A stretch of 64,000 nt of DNA from QHXW01 sp963847515 (GTDB taxonomy: Bacteria; Acidobacteriota; Terriglobia; Bryobacterales; Bryobacteraceae): positions 186,001 through 250,000 of the forward strand of contig CAWKAA010000002.1 in NCBI GenBank assembly GCA_963847515.1. The letters run 5' to 3'. Shown here one piece after another: positions 17,846 to 27,485 of the stretch. The translations under genes were made by a program, and so were the position numbers. Position 1 is the stretch's first letter. Each line of letters starts with the position of its first letter. Below the pieces are notes generated by a model. It did not search any database. It worked only from the letters and a program-made list of their open reading frames with translations, and was not told the origin of the DNA.

Positions 17846-20800
17846 ATGATTGCTCGCATTGTTTCCTTCGCGCTTTCGCAGCGGTTTCTGATCGTTGTGG
17901 CGTCGCTCATGCTGATGACCTGGGGTGTGATCTCGTTCCGGAATCTGCCAATCGACGCCTACCCGGACCTCTCCCCGCCCCACGTCGAAATCATCACGCA
18001 GTGGCCGGGGCACGCGGCCGAGGAAATCGAGCGGCTAATCACCATTCCCATCGAGATCGAGATGAACGGAATTCCGCGGCTGGATTCTCTGCGCTCGATT
18101 TCATTATACGGGCTCTCGTCGGTCCAGATGAATTTCCAGTACAGCACCGACCCGTATTTCGTTCGCGAGCAAGCCTTCGAACGGGTGGGCAATGCGACAG
18201 TTCCTCAGGGCGTAACGCCGAGTCTCTCGCCATTGTTCAGCCCCAGCGGGCTGATCTACCGGTACGTGTTACAGAGCACAGACCGATCGCCGCAGGACCT
18301 GAAGGCGATCGAGGACTGGGTGCTGGAGCGCCGTTACCGATCGATCCAGGGCGTGGCGGACGACTCTGGGTTCGGCGGAACTACCATGCAATATCAAGTC
18401 CTGCTGGATCCGAACAAGCTGTTCGCGTACGGCATCTCGATCTCGCAGGTGGTACAGCAACTCAGCGGCAACAACGCCAACGCAGGTGGCGGATTCTACT
18501 CGCAGGGCGGGCAGTCCTACTATATCCGGGGGCTTGGGCTAGTCAGAGACACTGCGGATATCGGCAATATTGTCCTGAGTACTCACAACGGCATCCCGGT
18601 TTACGTGCGTGACGTTGCCCAGGTGCAAATCGGCCATGCCGTGCGTCTTGGCCAATTCGGGTACATGAAGCAGGATGAAGCGGTGGAAGGCGTCATCCTC
18701 ATGCGCGTGGGCGAACAGGCGCAGGTGATCCTGAATAAAGTTGAGCAGATGACCGGCGAACTGAACCGGCGTGTGCTGCCGCCGGACGTCAAGGTCGTCC
18801 CCTACTATGACCGGAAATATCTGATCGAGGAGACCACACGCACCGTTGAACGCAATCTGCTCCGCGGCATGCTGCTGGTGCTGGTCATACTCGGGCTGCT
18901 GCTTTTCAGTTTGCGAACTGCCCTGATCGTCGCCGTCACCATTCCGTTTGCATTGCTATTTTCTTTCATCTGTCTGGACTGGAGACACATTCCGGCGAAT
19001 CTGCTCTCGATCGGCGCCATCGACTTCGGAATCATTGTAGACGGCTCTGTGGTCATGGTGGAGAACATTTTCCGGGAATTGGCGGCACGGCACGGGAAGG
19101 AATACAATCTGCTCGCTGTCATTCGGGCGGCGGCGCACGATGTAGAGCGGCCCATTTTTTACGCCATCGCAGTGATCATCGCCGGTTACTTGCCCATATA
19201 CGTGCTGTCGGGGCCCTCGGGACGCCTCTTCCAGCCCATGGCGGACACCATGTCGTTCGCGCTGGTCGGTGCGCTTCTCTGCGCTCTCACGTTACTACCG
19301 GTACTGTGCGCCTTTTTTCTGCGCAAGCACGTACACGAGCCCGAAGTGCGGATCTTCGACCGCTTCCGCGATGCTTACGGCAGAACGCTCGGCTGGTGCC
19401 TGCGCCACCGGGTGGTAACGGTGTTCCTTTGCCTTTCGGTCTTTGGCGCTTCGCTGTTGCTGATTCCACTCATCGGCGGAGAATTTATGCCGCACCTGGA
19501 TGAAGGCGCGCTGTGGGTGCGCGCCACTACCCCTTACACCATCTCCTTCGAGGAAGCGTCCAAGCTTTCGCCGCAAATCCGTGACATCCTGCAGAGCTTC
19601 CCCCAAGTGACGACGGTTGCCAACGAATTGGGACGCCCAGACGATGGAACCGACCCGACCGGATTTTTCAATAATGAATTCTACGTCGGGTTGAAGCCGT
19701 ACTACGATTCTGCCTGGGGCGGTACGATTCGCACTAAGCCGCTGCTCATCGAGGCGATCAGCCAAAAGCTGGCGGCGTTTCCGGGGGTCATTTTCAATTA
19801 CACCCAGCCCGCTGAGGACGCCGTGGACGAAGCCGAGACCGGGTTGAAGAGCGCGCTAGCCGTGAAGATTTTCGGTGCAGATCTGAACATCCTGGAACAA
19901 AAGGCCAAAGAGGTGAAGGATATCCTCTCCAAGGTGCGCGGCATCGGCCACATCGTCCTGGTACGCGAACTGGGCCAGCCGAGTCTCATCATCGTTCCGG
20001 ACCGCGCGAAGATCGCCCGGTATGGGCTGAATGTCAGCGACATCAACACTTTGATCGAGACCGCGATGGGGGGCACTGCAGTCACTCAGGTGATTCAGGG
20101 AGAACGGCAGTTCGACCTGGTGGTGCGTATGCAGGAACCGTTCCGGAAGAATATGGACGCTATCAAGAACCTGCTGCTTGCCACGCCGGACGGCCAGTAT
20201 CTGCCGTTGAGCCAGTTTGCGGAAGTCAAAGTAGAAAACGGCGCGTCGTTTATCTATCACGAATCGAATTCCCGGTACATCGGCATCCAGTTCGCCGTGG
20301 ATGGGCGCGACCTGGCAAGCGCTGTCGGTGAAGCCCGTCAGAAGGTAGCAAAGAGCGTCAAACTTCCGATCGGCTACTCGTTCGACTGGGGCGGAGAATA
20401 CAAGGACTACTTGGCATCGTTGGAACAGATGAAGATCATCTTGCCGCTGACGATTCTGCTGATCCTGTTGATCCTGTTCGCGCTGTACGGGAATTTGAAG
20501 TTCCCGCTCATCATTTTCTTCAGCGTGCTGGTGACCGAGCCGGTGGGAGGATTGTTGGCGCTCTGGCTGACTGGGACCAATTTCAGCGTATCGTCGATGC
20601 TGGGCTTCGTAGCCTTAATGGGAGTGGCTGTGCAGACTAGCGTTATCCTGTACTCCTTCATCAACAAGTTGCGGCAGGAGGGGAACGACATCGCGAGCGC
20701 TACGGTGGAAGCCTCTCTGCTGCGGCTGCGGCCGATTGTGATGACAGCTCTGGTGGCTTGTTTCGGACTGCTGCCGGCGGCCATCTCCACGGGAATTGGC

Positions 20801-20929
20801 AGCGATTCGCAGAAGCCGTTTGCCATCGTGATCGTGGGTGGACTGGCCTCTCGGCTTCTGCTATCGATTTTTCTGGCCCCGGTACTGTATTCACTGGCGG
20901 CGCGCGACGGCGACGTCCTGCAAGTCTGA
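17846..20929 (+). CDS. Heavy-metal efflux RND permease (CzcA/CusA family)
   Basis: 1027 aa, the full family length. Twelve membrane helices are expected: one at the N-terminus, a cluster near residues 340-500, another near 870-1015. The HME-RND signature DFGIIVDGSVVMVEN in TM4 (about residues 392-406) includes the proton-relay aspartate. The N-terminus NLPIDAYPDLSPPHVEI is also typical of CzcA/CusA. It drives periplasmic or cytoplasmic divalent or monovalent metal export by proton antiport. Substrate choice between Co/Zn/Cd/Ni and Cu/Ag is not settled. It ends 3 bp before the convergent stop of the next gene. Confidence 0.92.
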   Translation: MIARIVSFALSQRFLIVVASLMLMTWGVISFRNLPIDAYPDLSPPHVEIITQWPGHAAEEIERLITIPIEIEMNGIPRLDSLRSISLYGLSSVQMNFQYSTDPYFVREQAFERVGNATVPQGVTPSLSPLFSPSGLIYRYVLQSTDRSPQDLKAIEDWVLERRYRSIQGVADDSGFGGTTMQYQVLLDPNKLFAYGISISQVVQQLSGNNANAGGGFYSQGGQSYYIRGLGLVRDTADIGNIVLSTHNGIPVYVRDVAQVQIGHAVRLGQFGYMKQDEAVEGVILMRVGEQAQVILNKVEQMTGELNRRVLPPDVKVVPYYDRKYLIEETTRTVERNLLRGMLLVLVILGLLLFSLRTALIVAVTIPFALLFSFICLDWRHIPANLLSIGAIDFGIIVDGSVVMVENIFRELAARHGKEYNLLAVIRAAAHDVERPIFYAIAVIIAGYLPIYVLSGPSGRLFQPMADTMSFALVGALLCALTLLPVLCAFFLRKHVHEPEVRIFDRFRDAYGRTLGWCLRHRVVTVFLCLSVFGASLLLIPLIGGEFMPHLDEGALWVRATTPYTISFEEASKLSPQIRDILQSFPQVTTVANELGRPDDGTDPTGFFNNEFYVGLKPYYDSAWGGTIRTKPLLIEAISQKLAAFPGVIFNYTQPAEDAVDEAETGLKSALAVKIFGADLNILEQKAKEVKDILSKVRGIGHIVLVRELGQPSLIIVPDRAKIARYGLNVSDINTLIETAMGGTAVTQVIQGERQFDLVVRMQEPFRKNMDAIKNLLLATPDGQYLPLSQFAEVKVENGASFIYHESNSRYIGIQFAVDGRDLASAVGEARQKVAKSVKLPIGYSFDWGGEYKDYLASLEQMKIILPLTILLILLILFALYGNLKFPLIIFFSVLVTEPVGGLLALWLTGTNFSVSSMLGFVALMGVAVQTSVILYSFINKLRQEGNDIASATVEASLLRLRPIVMTALVACFGLLPAAISTGIGSDSQKPFAIVIVGGLASRLLLSIFLAPVLYSLAARDGDVLQV

Positions 20930-20932
20930 GGT

Positions 20933-22012
20933 TTATTTCGGCGGCTGCTCTTTGTCCTCCGGCAGCGGGTCAGGAGGTATGGTGTCGAACTTAATCTCGG
21001 CTTCGGCCGAGAACTTGCGGTAGAGCCGGAATTCAATCTCATTCTTGGTCAGATACTTGTCATGCCGCATGCGAACCACGGCCTTCAGCGGCAGCATGAA
21101 TGGCTGGCCGCTGATTTCCACGTAATCATAATCCAGGGTTTCGCGAGCTTCCTGTACCGGGAATGACGGCGGGATGTTATCGGCTTCGAGCACAATACGC
21201 AGCACCTGGTGGGTTTCCTTATCCACATAGAGCAGGCCGTGATAACCGACGATGATCCGCATGTCTTTTTCCCACAGGATGCTGTAATCCGAGTTGCCGC
21301 TCGTAATACGATACGAGAAGACATAACATCTCTTCCCGCGTAGCGTCGCCCAATGGTCGAACTCGATCACGGCGTCGGCTTTGCGGGCCAGCGTTAGCCG
21401 GAGCATACTGCCAAAGTCACCGGCCGAACCGGCGCCACCCACTTGCTCATGCGACAAGTCGACGTAGGTGTTATTCACCATCATCACCTTGTAATGTTCC
21501 TGCTGGTCGAAATACGTCAAATGCTCCATCACGATGGCCGCCGTGCTCCACGATTCCGTGCCCGTGCGATCGTAATACTTTCGCGTGACCTGGGTGCAGA
21601 TGAAGTTTGGCAGGGATTTCGAATAGTTCGCCGCATATTCGCGGGTTGCGCTGATGATTTCCTGTTGCTCTTCCGGCGGTGGTGGCGGGATGGGCGGCGG
21701 CGGAGGCTTCACCGCCTTGGGTTGAGGCTTGGGTAGAGATTCCGATGCGGTGGCTAGCTCGTTCAGTGCGGCTACAGTCTTTGGCCCCGCGCCTTCGCCT
21801 TGCAGTTCTTCCACCGTGCGCTCGTCCAACTTCTCCGACAGCTTCAGCTTGGCAATGTAGGCGGCCACTTCTTTATCCGGCTGCTTCAACTTAATCGAAG
21901 AACGGACGAAGGAAAGCAGCTGGTCGACCTTCAAGCTCTGCTGCGCCAGCGCGGAAGCACACACCAAGAGTCCGGCCATCACAAGAGAGCCCCAGGCAAG
22001 GCGAGAACGCAT
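20933..22012 (-). CDS. Exported protein with proline-rich linker, LolA-like fold suspected
   Basis: 359 aa. A signal peptide (GSLVMAGLLVCASALAQ) is followed by a helical N-domain (residues 25-95), a strongly proline-rich linker (PPPPPIPPPPPEEQQE, about 105-120) and a C-domain of beta character (residues 125-345). In that domain FICTQVTRKYYDRTG and VDKETHQVLRIVLEADNIP resemble outer-membrane lipoprotein sorting/LolA-like sheets that are common in Acidobacteriota. I do not recognise a named family. It could bind lipids or lipoproteins in the periplasm (inference). It converges on the RND permease gene. Confidence 0.65.
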   Translation of the reverse strand: MRSRLAWGSLVMAGLLVCASALAQQSLKVDQLLSFVRSSIKLKQPDKEVAAYIAKLKLSEKLDERTVEELQGEGAGPKTVAALNELATASESLPKPQPKAVKPPPPPIPPPPPEEQQEIISATREYAANYSKSLPNFICTQVTRKYYDRTGTESWSTAAIVMEHLTYFDQQEHYKVMMVNNTYVDLSHEQVGGAGSAGDFGSMLRLTLARKADAVIEFDHWATLRGKRCYVFSYRITSGNSDYSILWEKDMRIIVGYHGLLYVDKETHQVLRIVLEADNIPPSFPVQEARETLDYDYVEISGQPFMLPLKAVVRMRHDKYLTKNEIEFRLYRKFSAEAEIKFDTIPPDPLPEDKEQPPK

Positions 22013-22065
22013 ACTCCCATTTTCGCACTGACGCGCGCCAAGCGCCTGCGGTTACGCGGTGCGGT

Positions 22066-23175
22066 TCAGAACAGCTTGCCTTTTTTCTTCTTGCCCTGCT
22101 GGCTGACGGCCCGGTCGATCGCGTTCAGCGCGATGGGCGCCATCACACGGTAGCCCTTGCCATTCGGATGCAGCCCGTCGTCGGCGAGATCGGCCTGCAG
22201 GTACCCGGTGGAGTCGACCATTGAGGCGAAGTAATCCGCGTAGACGTAACCGTGCTGCGCGCAGAACTGTTGCAGCCACCGGTTCAACGACAGAATAGTC
22301 GCGGGCGGGCGCGCGCGCGTCATTTCAAAGCGCGGGTTCACATTTTTGTGATAGTCGCTGACGGGAAGGATGGAGGCGAAGACCGGCCGGATGTGTTGAA
22401 AATCGGCAAGAGCGGCGATCATCATGAGGTTGTTCTTAATAGTGCTGACCGGCACGCCCCTCGCGATATCATTAGTGCCCGCCAGCACCAGAACGGCGGC
22501 GGGCTTCAGATCGATCACATCCGCCATCATGCGGCCCAGCATCTCCCCCGTAATCTGGCCGCTGATGCCGCGGTTGACGAAGTCCCGGCCGGAGAAATAT
22601 TCTGTCAGGCGCCAGCCGTCCGTGATCGAATCGCCGAGAAACACCACACGCGCCGAATTCGCGGAAGAGGGCCCAAGGCGCGCGTTGTCGTCGGCGTAGC
22701 GCTTCAGATTATCCCGGTCTGCGCCGCGAAGCTGCTGGTCCCGGAAATCGAGTAATGCCGCGAAATCAGCATCCATGCGGTCTACGGAGTCGCGCAGGTC
22801 CACGACCTGCTTGCGCGCCGTTTCCGCAAATGGATACTGCTTGGGCAGCGCGTCAGAGAGCGCCAGGTAAGCGCGCACATTGGCCAGCAGGTTATAGACT
22901 TGGCCGGCATTTTGGGGTGACGTCGATTCAATGTTTCCCAAAGCCTGCTTGACATTCTCCAGGAGCGGCGCCGCGGCGCGTGTCATCCCCGGCGTCGCCA
23001 GCATGGTGGACTCCATTAGCTGGGAGATGCGCCGCAGTAGTGCCAGCGCGTCGTTATTGGAAAGCAGCGGACTCGAGGGCGCCGCAGTCTGAGTGGCGGT
23101 TGCAGGAGCCTGTGTCTGGGAGTAAAGCGCCGGTACCGCCAGCAAAACCGACGCCACAACTACCACGCACTTCAT
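22066..23175 (-). CDS. Exported SGNH/GDSL-family hydrolase
   Basis: 369 aa with a signal peptide (MKCVVVVASVLLAVPALYSQ). Residues 35-165 are a helical extension. The catalytic SGNH domain follows: block I VVFLGDSITDGW (Ser nucleophile), the Gly block NRGISGQITGEML, block III AGTNDI (Asn) and block V LADDGLHPNGKGY (Asp and His). All four family blocks are present, so it should be an active esterase, lipase or carbohydrate esterase. The C-terminal tail is lysine-rich (GKKKKGKLF). The ATG of this gene overlaps the stop of the upstream DUF3108 gene (ATGA), which couples them. Confidence 0.88.
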   Translation of the reverse strand: MKCVVVVASVLLAVPALYSQTQAPATATQTAAPSSPLLSNNDALALLRRISQLMESTMLATPGMTRAAAPLLENVKQALGNIESTSPQNAGQVYNLLANVRAYLALSDALPKQYPFAETARKQVVDLRDSVDRMDADFAALLDFRDQQLRGADRDNLKRYADDNARLGPSSANSARVVFLGDSITDGWRLTEYFSGRDFVNRGISGQITGEMLGRMMADVIDLKPAAVLVLAGTNDIARGVPVSTIKNNLMMIAALADFQHIRPVFASILPVSDYHKNVNPRFEMTRARPPATILSLNRWLQQFCAQHGYVYADYFASMVDSTGYLQADLADDGLHPNGKGYRVMAPIALNAIDRAVSQQGKKKKGKLF

Positions 23176-23960
23176 GTCTTCTCTTCCTTCTCCAATTGAA
23201 ATGTAATGGTCCCGATTGCAAACTGAAGCCGCACCTGAATGCGCACCGGGAGTTTCCTCGCATCATCGGTAAGCCAGACGTATAGGTGACCGTCCCGCCG
23301 GTATAGCACGTTGCTGAATAGAAAAGCTTCGTAGCGAATTGTCTTGAACGTTCCTGCGGGCACCTTGATGGATTCCCGGCCTAGGGCGGTTATCTTGGCC
23401 GACACCGCTTTCTTTCCATCGCTGACAGGAACTTCGGCTGACCGGCCCGGCTCCAGGTTTAGGGTCCTGAGGAGAAAGAGACCTCCGATCACATCGTGGA
23501 CGCACGCCGGTATGTCCGTCTCCTTGGCAAGCGTCACGGCGCGAGTCTGGATGTCCCGCTCGAGATAGCTGGCTTTCTTTGTTTCCGGATCGAAGTGCAC
23601 CACGGTTTCCCGATTCCGGCTGCCTTCGTGCGCGCTCAGGTGCGTATCACGAACACACAGCTCGCCACTCAGGTCCGACGTGTAGTCGTCATTCACCTTG
23701 TAGAGCCGGGACACCAGCCCGGCGGATTCAAGGTGCAGATGGATCTCCGTTCCGGGACGTCCGGTTACCGTCGTCGCGCTCCAGTTCAGCTTCGCCGCGC
23801 CTGCATTTATCAGCCGCCATTCCACAATATAATCGAGAGCGCCTTTGGCCGGGAGTGCGCCGGCCGGAGCGGGCGGGGCGCTTTGCGGGGATAGCGCCGG
23901 AACAACCAGCAGGGCCAGCAACACCAGCGCGGGCCGGGTGTCGAACCGGGATCCAGGCAT
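23172..23960 (-). CDS. DUF3108 domain protein, exported
   Basis: 262 aa with a signal peptide (PALVLLALLVVPALSPQ). The DUF3108 fold is recognisable from GALDYIVEWRLINAGAAKL, AGLVSRLYKVNDDYTSDL, and the C-terminal block LYVWLTDDARKLPVRIQVR with FAIGTITFQL. Family members are periplasmic beta-rich proteins of unknown biochemical role, sometimes with lipid or cell-envelope genes. It is first in a two-gene unit with the SGNH hydrolase (4-bp overlap). Confidence 0.82.
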   Translation of the reverse strand: MPGSRFDTRPALVLLALLVVPALSPQSAPPAPAGALPAKGALDYIVEWRLINAGAAKLNWSATTVTGRPGTEIHLHLESAGLVSRLYKVNDDYTSDLSGELCVRDTHLSAHEGSRNRETVVHFDPETKKASYLERDIQTRAVTLAKETDIPACVHDVIGGLFLLRTLNLEPGRSAEVPVSDGKKAVSAKITALGRESIKVPAGTFKTIRYEAFLFSNVLYRRDGHLYVWLTDDARKLPVRIQVRLQFAIGTITFQLEKEEKT

Positions 23961-24013
23961 TAAATCGCCAGTTTACCGCAGCAGGCGGACTCGCGTTGCC
24001 GGCGGGCTCGAAA

Positions 24014-24190
24014 TCAGCAGCACTTGGGCCGAAAATATTTCTCCCGCAGCCTCGTTTCGGAGAATTTCCGCCACTCCTCGGCGGAATGCTCGCGGCGCTC
24101 GGCGGCGAGATACCGCTGGTAGGCGTTTTCGTCGCACAGTTCACGCAGCAACGCAAGCATCAGACTTCCGAACATACGCAGCCGCGTCAT
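24014..24190 (-). CDS. YbdD/YjiX-like small protein (DUF466), CstA partner
   Basis: 58 aa: starts MTRLRMFGSLMLALLREL and ends RLREKYFRPKCC. The length, the acidic middle (DENAYQRYLAAERREH) and a terminal Cys-Cys match the DUF466 family (E. coli YbdD and YjiX), which is encoded directly after CstA-type pyruvate/peptide transporters. The ATG overlaps the cstA stop (ATGA), which supports a shared transcript and a functional pair. In E. coli, YbdD is needed for pyruvate uptake by CstA; the same is inferred here. Confidence 0.8.
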   Translation of the reverse strand: MTRLRMFGSLMLALLRELCDENAYQRYLAAERREHSAEEWRKFSETRLREKYFRPKCC

Positions 24191-26295
24191 GCTTCCTCCG
24201 TCGTGAGGCGAGAGAGCACGAACGGAGCCTCCACCACCTGCGAGGTCCGGGAACCGGCGAAGATGCCCGCCCAAATGCGGAGTGAGTCGATCAGGATGAT
24301 GGCAACCAGGATCATGAAAACGCCGCACACCACCGCATCCAGCCGCGCATTGAAAATCAGGGCCTGGGTCTCGGCGATCTTCGCGCCTGTAACAGCGCCC
24401 GATTCCAGGGCCGCTTGCAGTTGCCTGGCTTGCGCTAAAAAACCGATACGCGGCACGGGTGAGAACATCTTCTGCCACGCTGCTGTAAACGTCACGGTCA
24501 CGAGCCAAAGAAGCGGCAGGCCCGTGATCCAGATATACCGGGCGCGGTGCATTTTGATCAGGATGGTAGTAGCCACGCACAGGGCGATGGCTGCGAGCAA
24601 CTGGTTGGCAATGCCAAACAGCGGCCACAGCGAGTTGATGCCGCCCAGCGGATCGCGCACGCCCTGGTAGAGGAAATAGCCCCAGGCAAGAACTACGGCG
24701 CTCGAAGTCATCAGGACGCCCGGCATCCAACTGGTGCGGCCGAGGGCCGGATGCACGTGCCCCAGCACATCCTGGAGCATAAAGCGTCCCACCCGGGTTC
24801 CCGCATCGATGACGGTCAGGATGAACAGCGCCTCGAACATGATGGCGAAGTGATACCAGAACCCGATGACCGCCTGGCCACCGCCCGAATGCGCGAAGAT
24901 GTGGGCCATGCCCAGCGCGAGAGAAGGTGCGCCGCCTGTTCGATAGAACAGCGTCTGCTCGCCGACGGAGTGCGCCAGTTGCTGCATTTCCGCGGCACTC
25001 ACCGGAAATCCCCAGGAGCTGATGGTGGCAACCGCAGCCGCAGGTGTTGCGCCCACGATGCCCGCGGGTGAATTCACCGCGAAGTACACGCCGGGGTGCA
25101 TCACACAAGCGGCAATCATGGCCATCACCGCGACGAAGCTTTCCAGCAGCATCGCGCCATAGCCCACCGGCCAGGCATGCCACTCTTTCGTAATCATCTT
25201 TGGAGTGGTACCGGAAGAAATCAACGAGTGAAATCCGGAAATCGCGCCGCAGGCAATAGTGATGAAGCAGAATGGAAAAATCTTCCCCGCGAAGATTGGG
25301 CCGTTTCCATCGGTGAATCGTGTGAAGGCCGGCAGCTCCAGTTCGGGCCGCACGAACACGATGCCGGCGGCAAGCAGAAAGATCACGCCGAGCTTGACGA
25401 ACGTACTGAGATAATCACGTGGCGCCAATAAGAGCCAAACGGGCAGTGCGCTGGCCAGGAATCCGTATAGGATGATGGCGAACGCCAGCGCCAACGGGGA
25501 CAGGGTAAACACCGGAGCCCAAGCCGGTGACTGCGCCACCCACTGGCCGGCGAAGATCGCGGCCAGCACCAGCACGAACCCAATGGCCGAACATTCGAGC
25601 ACTTCGCCCGGGCGCCAGTAGCGCAGATACCAACCCATAAAGAGAGCGATGGGCATGGTCGCAGCAATCGTGAAGGCGCCCCAGGGGCTGCCCGCCAGTG
25701 CATTCACCACAACCAGGGCCACCACCGCCAGCAGGATGATCATGATCAGCAGCACCGTCAACAGCGCAACAAAGCCGCCGAGCTTGCCTATCTCTTCGCG
25801 CGCCATCTGTCCCAGCGACTTGCCATCGCGCCGCATGGAAGCGAATAGGATCACAAAGTCCTGGACCGCGCCTCCCACAACCGCCCCGATGATGATCCAG
25901 AGCGTGCCGGGCAAGTATCCAAACTGTGCGGCCAGCACAGGGCCAACCAGAGGCCCCGGACCGGCGATGGCGGCAAAATGATGGCCGAACAGAATCCATT
26001 TGTTTGTGGGTTCAAAATCGTGCCCGTTTTCCAGGCGCTCGGCTGGAGTCGCCCGCTGATTGTCCAGGGCCATCACGCGCCTGGCGATGAACCGCGCGTA
26101 AAAGCGGAACCCGACCAAATAGGTACAGACCGCGGCCAGCACCAGCCAGGCGCTGTTGATGTGTTCCCCGCGATTAAGCGCAATCGCCGCCAGGCAGAAC
26201 GCCGCAACAATGGCCACAGCCGCCCAGATCAGGTGTCCCAGAAATCGCTTCAGCTTTCCGGAACGAGCGGCCGGTTCCAAACTTGTGAGGGGCAT
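24187..26295 (-). CDS. cstA: Carbon starvation protein A family transporter
   Basis: 702 aa with about 16 hydrophobic segments. Family landmarks include NKWILFGHHFAAIAGPGPLV, LGYLPGTLWIIIGAV-like text near residue 135, GAVQDFVILFASMRRDGKSL, and AISGFHSLISSGTTPKMI. It is an inner-membrane importer of peptides or pyruvate used when carbon is short. The gene is followed by its YbdD-like partner (4-bp overlap). The upstream hypothetical gene ends at the adjacent base (26296), so all three may form one leftward operon. Regulation could not be read from sequence. Confidence 0.92.
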   Translation of the reverse strand: MPLTSLEPAARSGKLKRFLGHLIWAAVAIVAAFCLAAIALNRGEHINSAWLVLAAVCTYLVGFRFYARFIARRVMALDNQRATPAERLENGHDFEPTNKWILFGHHFAAIAGPGPLVGPVLAAQFGYLPGTLWIIIGAVVGGAVQDFVILFASMRRDGKSLGQMAREEIGKLGGFVALLTVLLIMIILLAVVALVVVNALAGSPWGAFTIAATMPIALFMGWYLRYWRPGEVLECSAIGFVLVLAAIFAGQWVAQSPAWAPVFTLSPLALAFAIILYGFLASALPVWLLLAPRDYLSTFVKLGVIFLLAAGIVFVRPELELPAFTRFTDGNGPIFAGKIFPFCFITIACGAISGFHSLISSGTTPKMITKEWHAWPVGYGAMLLESFVAVMAMIAACVMHPGVYFAVNSPAGIVGATPAAAVATISSWGFPVSAAEMQQLAHSVGEQTLFYRTGGAPSLALGMAHIFAHSGGGQAVIGFWYHFAIMFEALFILTVIDAGTRVGRFMLQDVLGHVHPALGRTSWMPGVLMTSSAVVLAWGYFLYQGVRDPLGGINSLWPLFGIANQLLAAIALCVATTILIKMHRARYIWITGLPLLWLVTVTFTAAWQKMFSPVPRIGFLAQARQLQAALESGAVTGAKIAETQALIFNARLDAVVCGVFMILVAIILIDSLRIWAGIFAGSRTSQVVEAPFVLSRLTTEEA

Positions 26296-27069
26296 TCAGA
26301 ATTTATTGAGGCCGCGCAGCGTGGATTCCGTGCTTCCCCCGTCCCGCAATGGCACCCAGTGGATCGGATTCCACGCAGCATTCATCGTGCCGATGTACCG
26401 GGCATCGGTTCGGGCAGATCCTCTCAAGAGGACGAAGCACCCGCGTTGGGGGTACCAAAGGCTGCGAAACTCGGTTGCGGATTCGGATCGCCAGTGATCT
26501 TCCGCAGGCAGCCCGAGCTTTCGCACGATCGCGTCGTAATCGTCGTCCGCGGTAAGGTCCAGGTATTGCTGCTCGCCGGCGCTGTAGACCAAACGCGGCT
26601 TGAACGAAACTTGACGAAATACATTCACCGCCACGACGCTGGCCACGAAGCCCACCAGAATCGTGAACCCCACCAGCTTTCCCATGCGCGAGTCCGTGAC
26701 GCTCGGAGTTCGAATGCCGATCACCGGCGCGAGCGCCTCACCGGGTGGCGGCAGCGTCCGCGCCCGCTCGCCTACCGCCAGCGGCATTTCGATCACGCGC
26801 CGCTGGTGCGGCCACACCGCCCCCGCCCTGTATTCGAGTTCTTTGACCAGCCCGACGATCACCACCGGGTCTTCGATCAGCGAGATCTCCCCGAGAAAGC
26901 GGCGCGGAATCCAGATTTCTTCCTTGCTCCGCGAGTTCATCACCAGAATCTCGGCACGGCTGGCGCGCCGGAAGAACCACTCATTATTTTCTAGATTGAG
27001 AATGGGCGGATAGAACGAAAAGGGGCGGTTTCCTAGGTATTCGAGCGATGACATCGGCGGCAGTGACAT
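26296..27069 (-). CDS. Hypothetical protein with one transmembrane helix
   Basis: 257 aa; ATG at 27069, with another in-frame ATG five codons later as an alternative start. Residues 1-120 are soluble (WFFRRASRAEILVMNSRSKE), one hydrophobic helix lies near 132-150 (LVGFTILVGFVASVVAVNV), and a soluble C-domain follows. It abuts cstA without a gap. I do not recognise the family. Codon use matches its neighbours and the reading frame is long, so it is a genuine gene. Confidence 0.6.
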   Translation of the reverse strand: MSLPPMSSLEYLGNRPFSFYPPILNLENNEWFFRRASRAEILVMNSRSKEEIWIPRRFLGEISLIEDPVVIVGLVKELEYRAGAVWPHQRRVIEMPLAVGERARTLPPPGEALAPVIGIRTPSVTDSRMGKLVGFTILVGFVASVVAVNVFRQVSFKPRLVYSAGEQQYLDLTADDDYDAIVRKLGLPAEDHWRSESATEFRSLWYPQRGCFVLLRGSARTDARYIGTMNAAWNPIHWVPLRDGGSTESTLRGLNKF

Positions 27070-27089
27070 ACGCCGCTATTCATCATAAC

Positions 27090-27485
27090 TCAGTCAATGT
27101 TGATGCTCGCGAGGATGGCGCGCACATCCGCCGCACCCACCTTGACGCTCGCATAGACGGCTTCGGGCGTTTCGCGTTCATCAAACGCCTGGAACAGCGC
27201 CATCTTGGCGATCGCGTACCGCTCGGTGGTGCTCAAGGTCCTGCCGCGTTCCTGCTGCCAACTCGCCATGGCCTCATCATTGATGAGCACCGAAACCTGG
27301 GACGATGTTTTGCGGTCGGCCGAAACGTTGAACACATACTCCGTCCCGCGGCCGGACAACATGGAGCGCTGCCCTTCGTAGAAATATTGATAGACGTAAC
27401 CGCTTTGCGCGGAGTACGTTTTTTGCCGTCGAACGGGTGGCGCCCCGCTCAGCGGCGCGGATTTTTTGCGACGCCAATTCAACAT
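27090..27485 (-). CDS. Hypothetical soluble protein
   Basis: 131 aa, no signal peptide, basic N-terminus (MLNWRRKKSAPLSG). The middle has alternating hydrophobic residues (VYQYFYEGQRSMLSGRGTEYVF) and the C-terminus is helical (TTERYAIAKMALFQAF). It lies 20 bp upstream of the preceding hypothetical gene and on the same strand, so it may head the leftward cstA operon. Family not recognised. Confidence 0.55.
   Translation of the reverse strand: MLNWRRKKSAPLSGAPPVRRQKTYSAQSGYVYQYFYEGQRSMLSGRGTEYVFNVSADRKTSSQVSVLINDEAMASWQQERGRTLSTTERYAIAKMALFQAFDERETPEAVYASVKVGAADVRAILASINID

Noticed and set aside
23579..24670. Long plus-strand frame opposite DUF3108 and cstA genes
   Set aside because: It crosses two genes and an intergenic gap and has low-complexity basic text.
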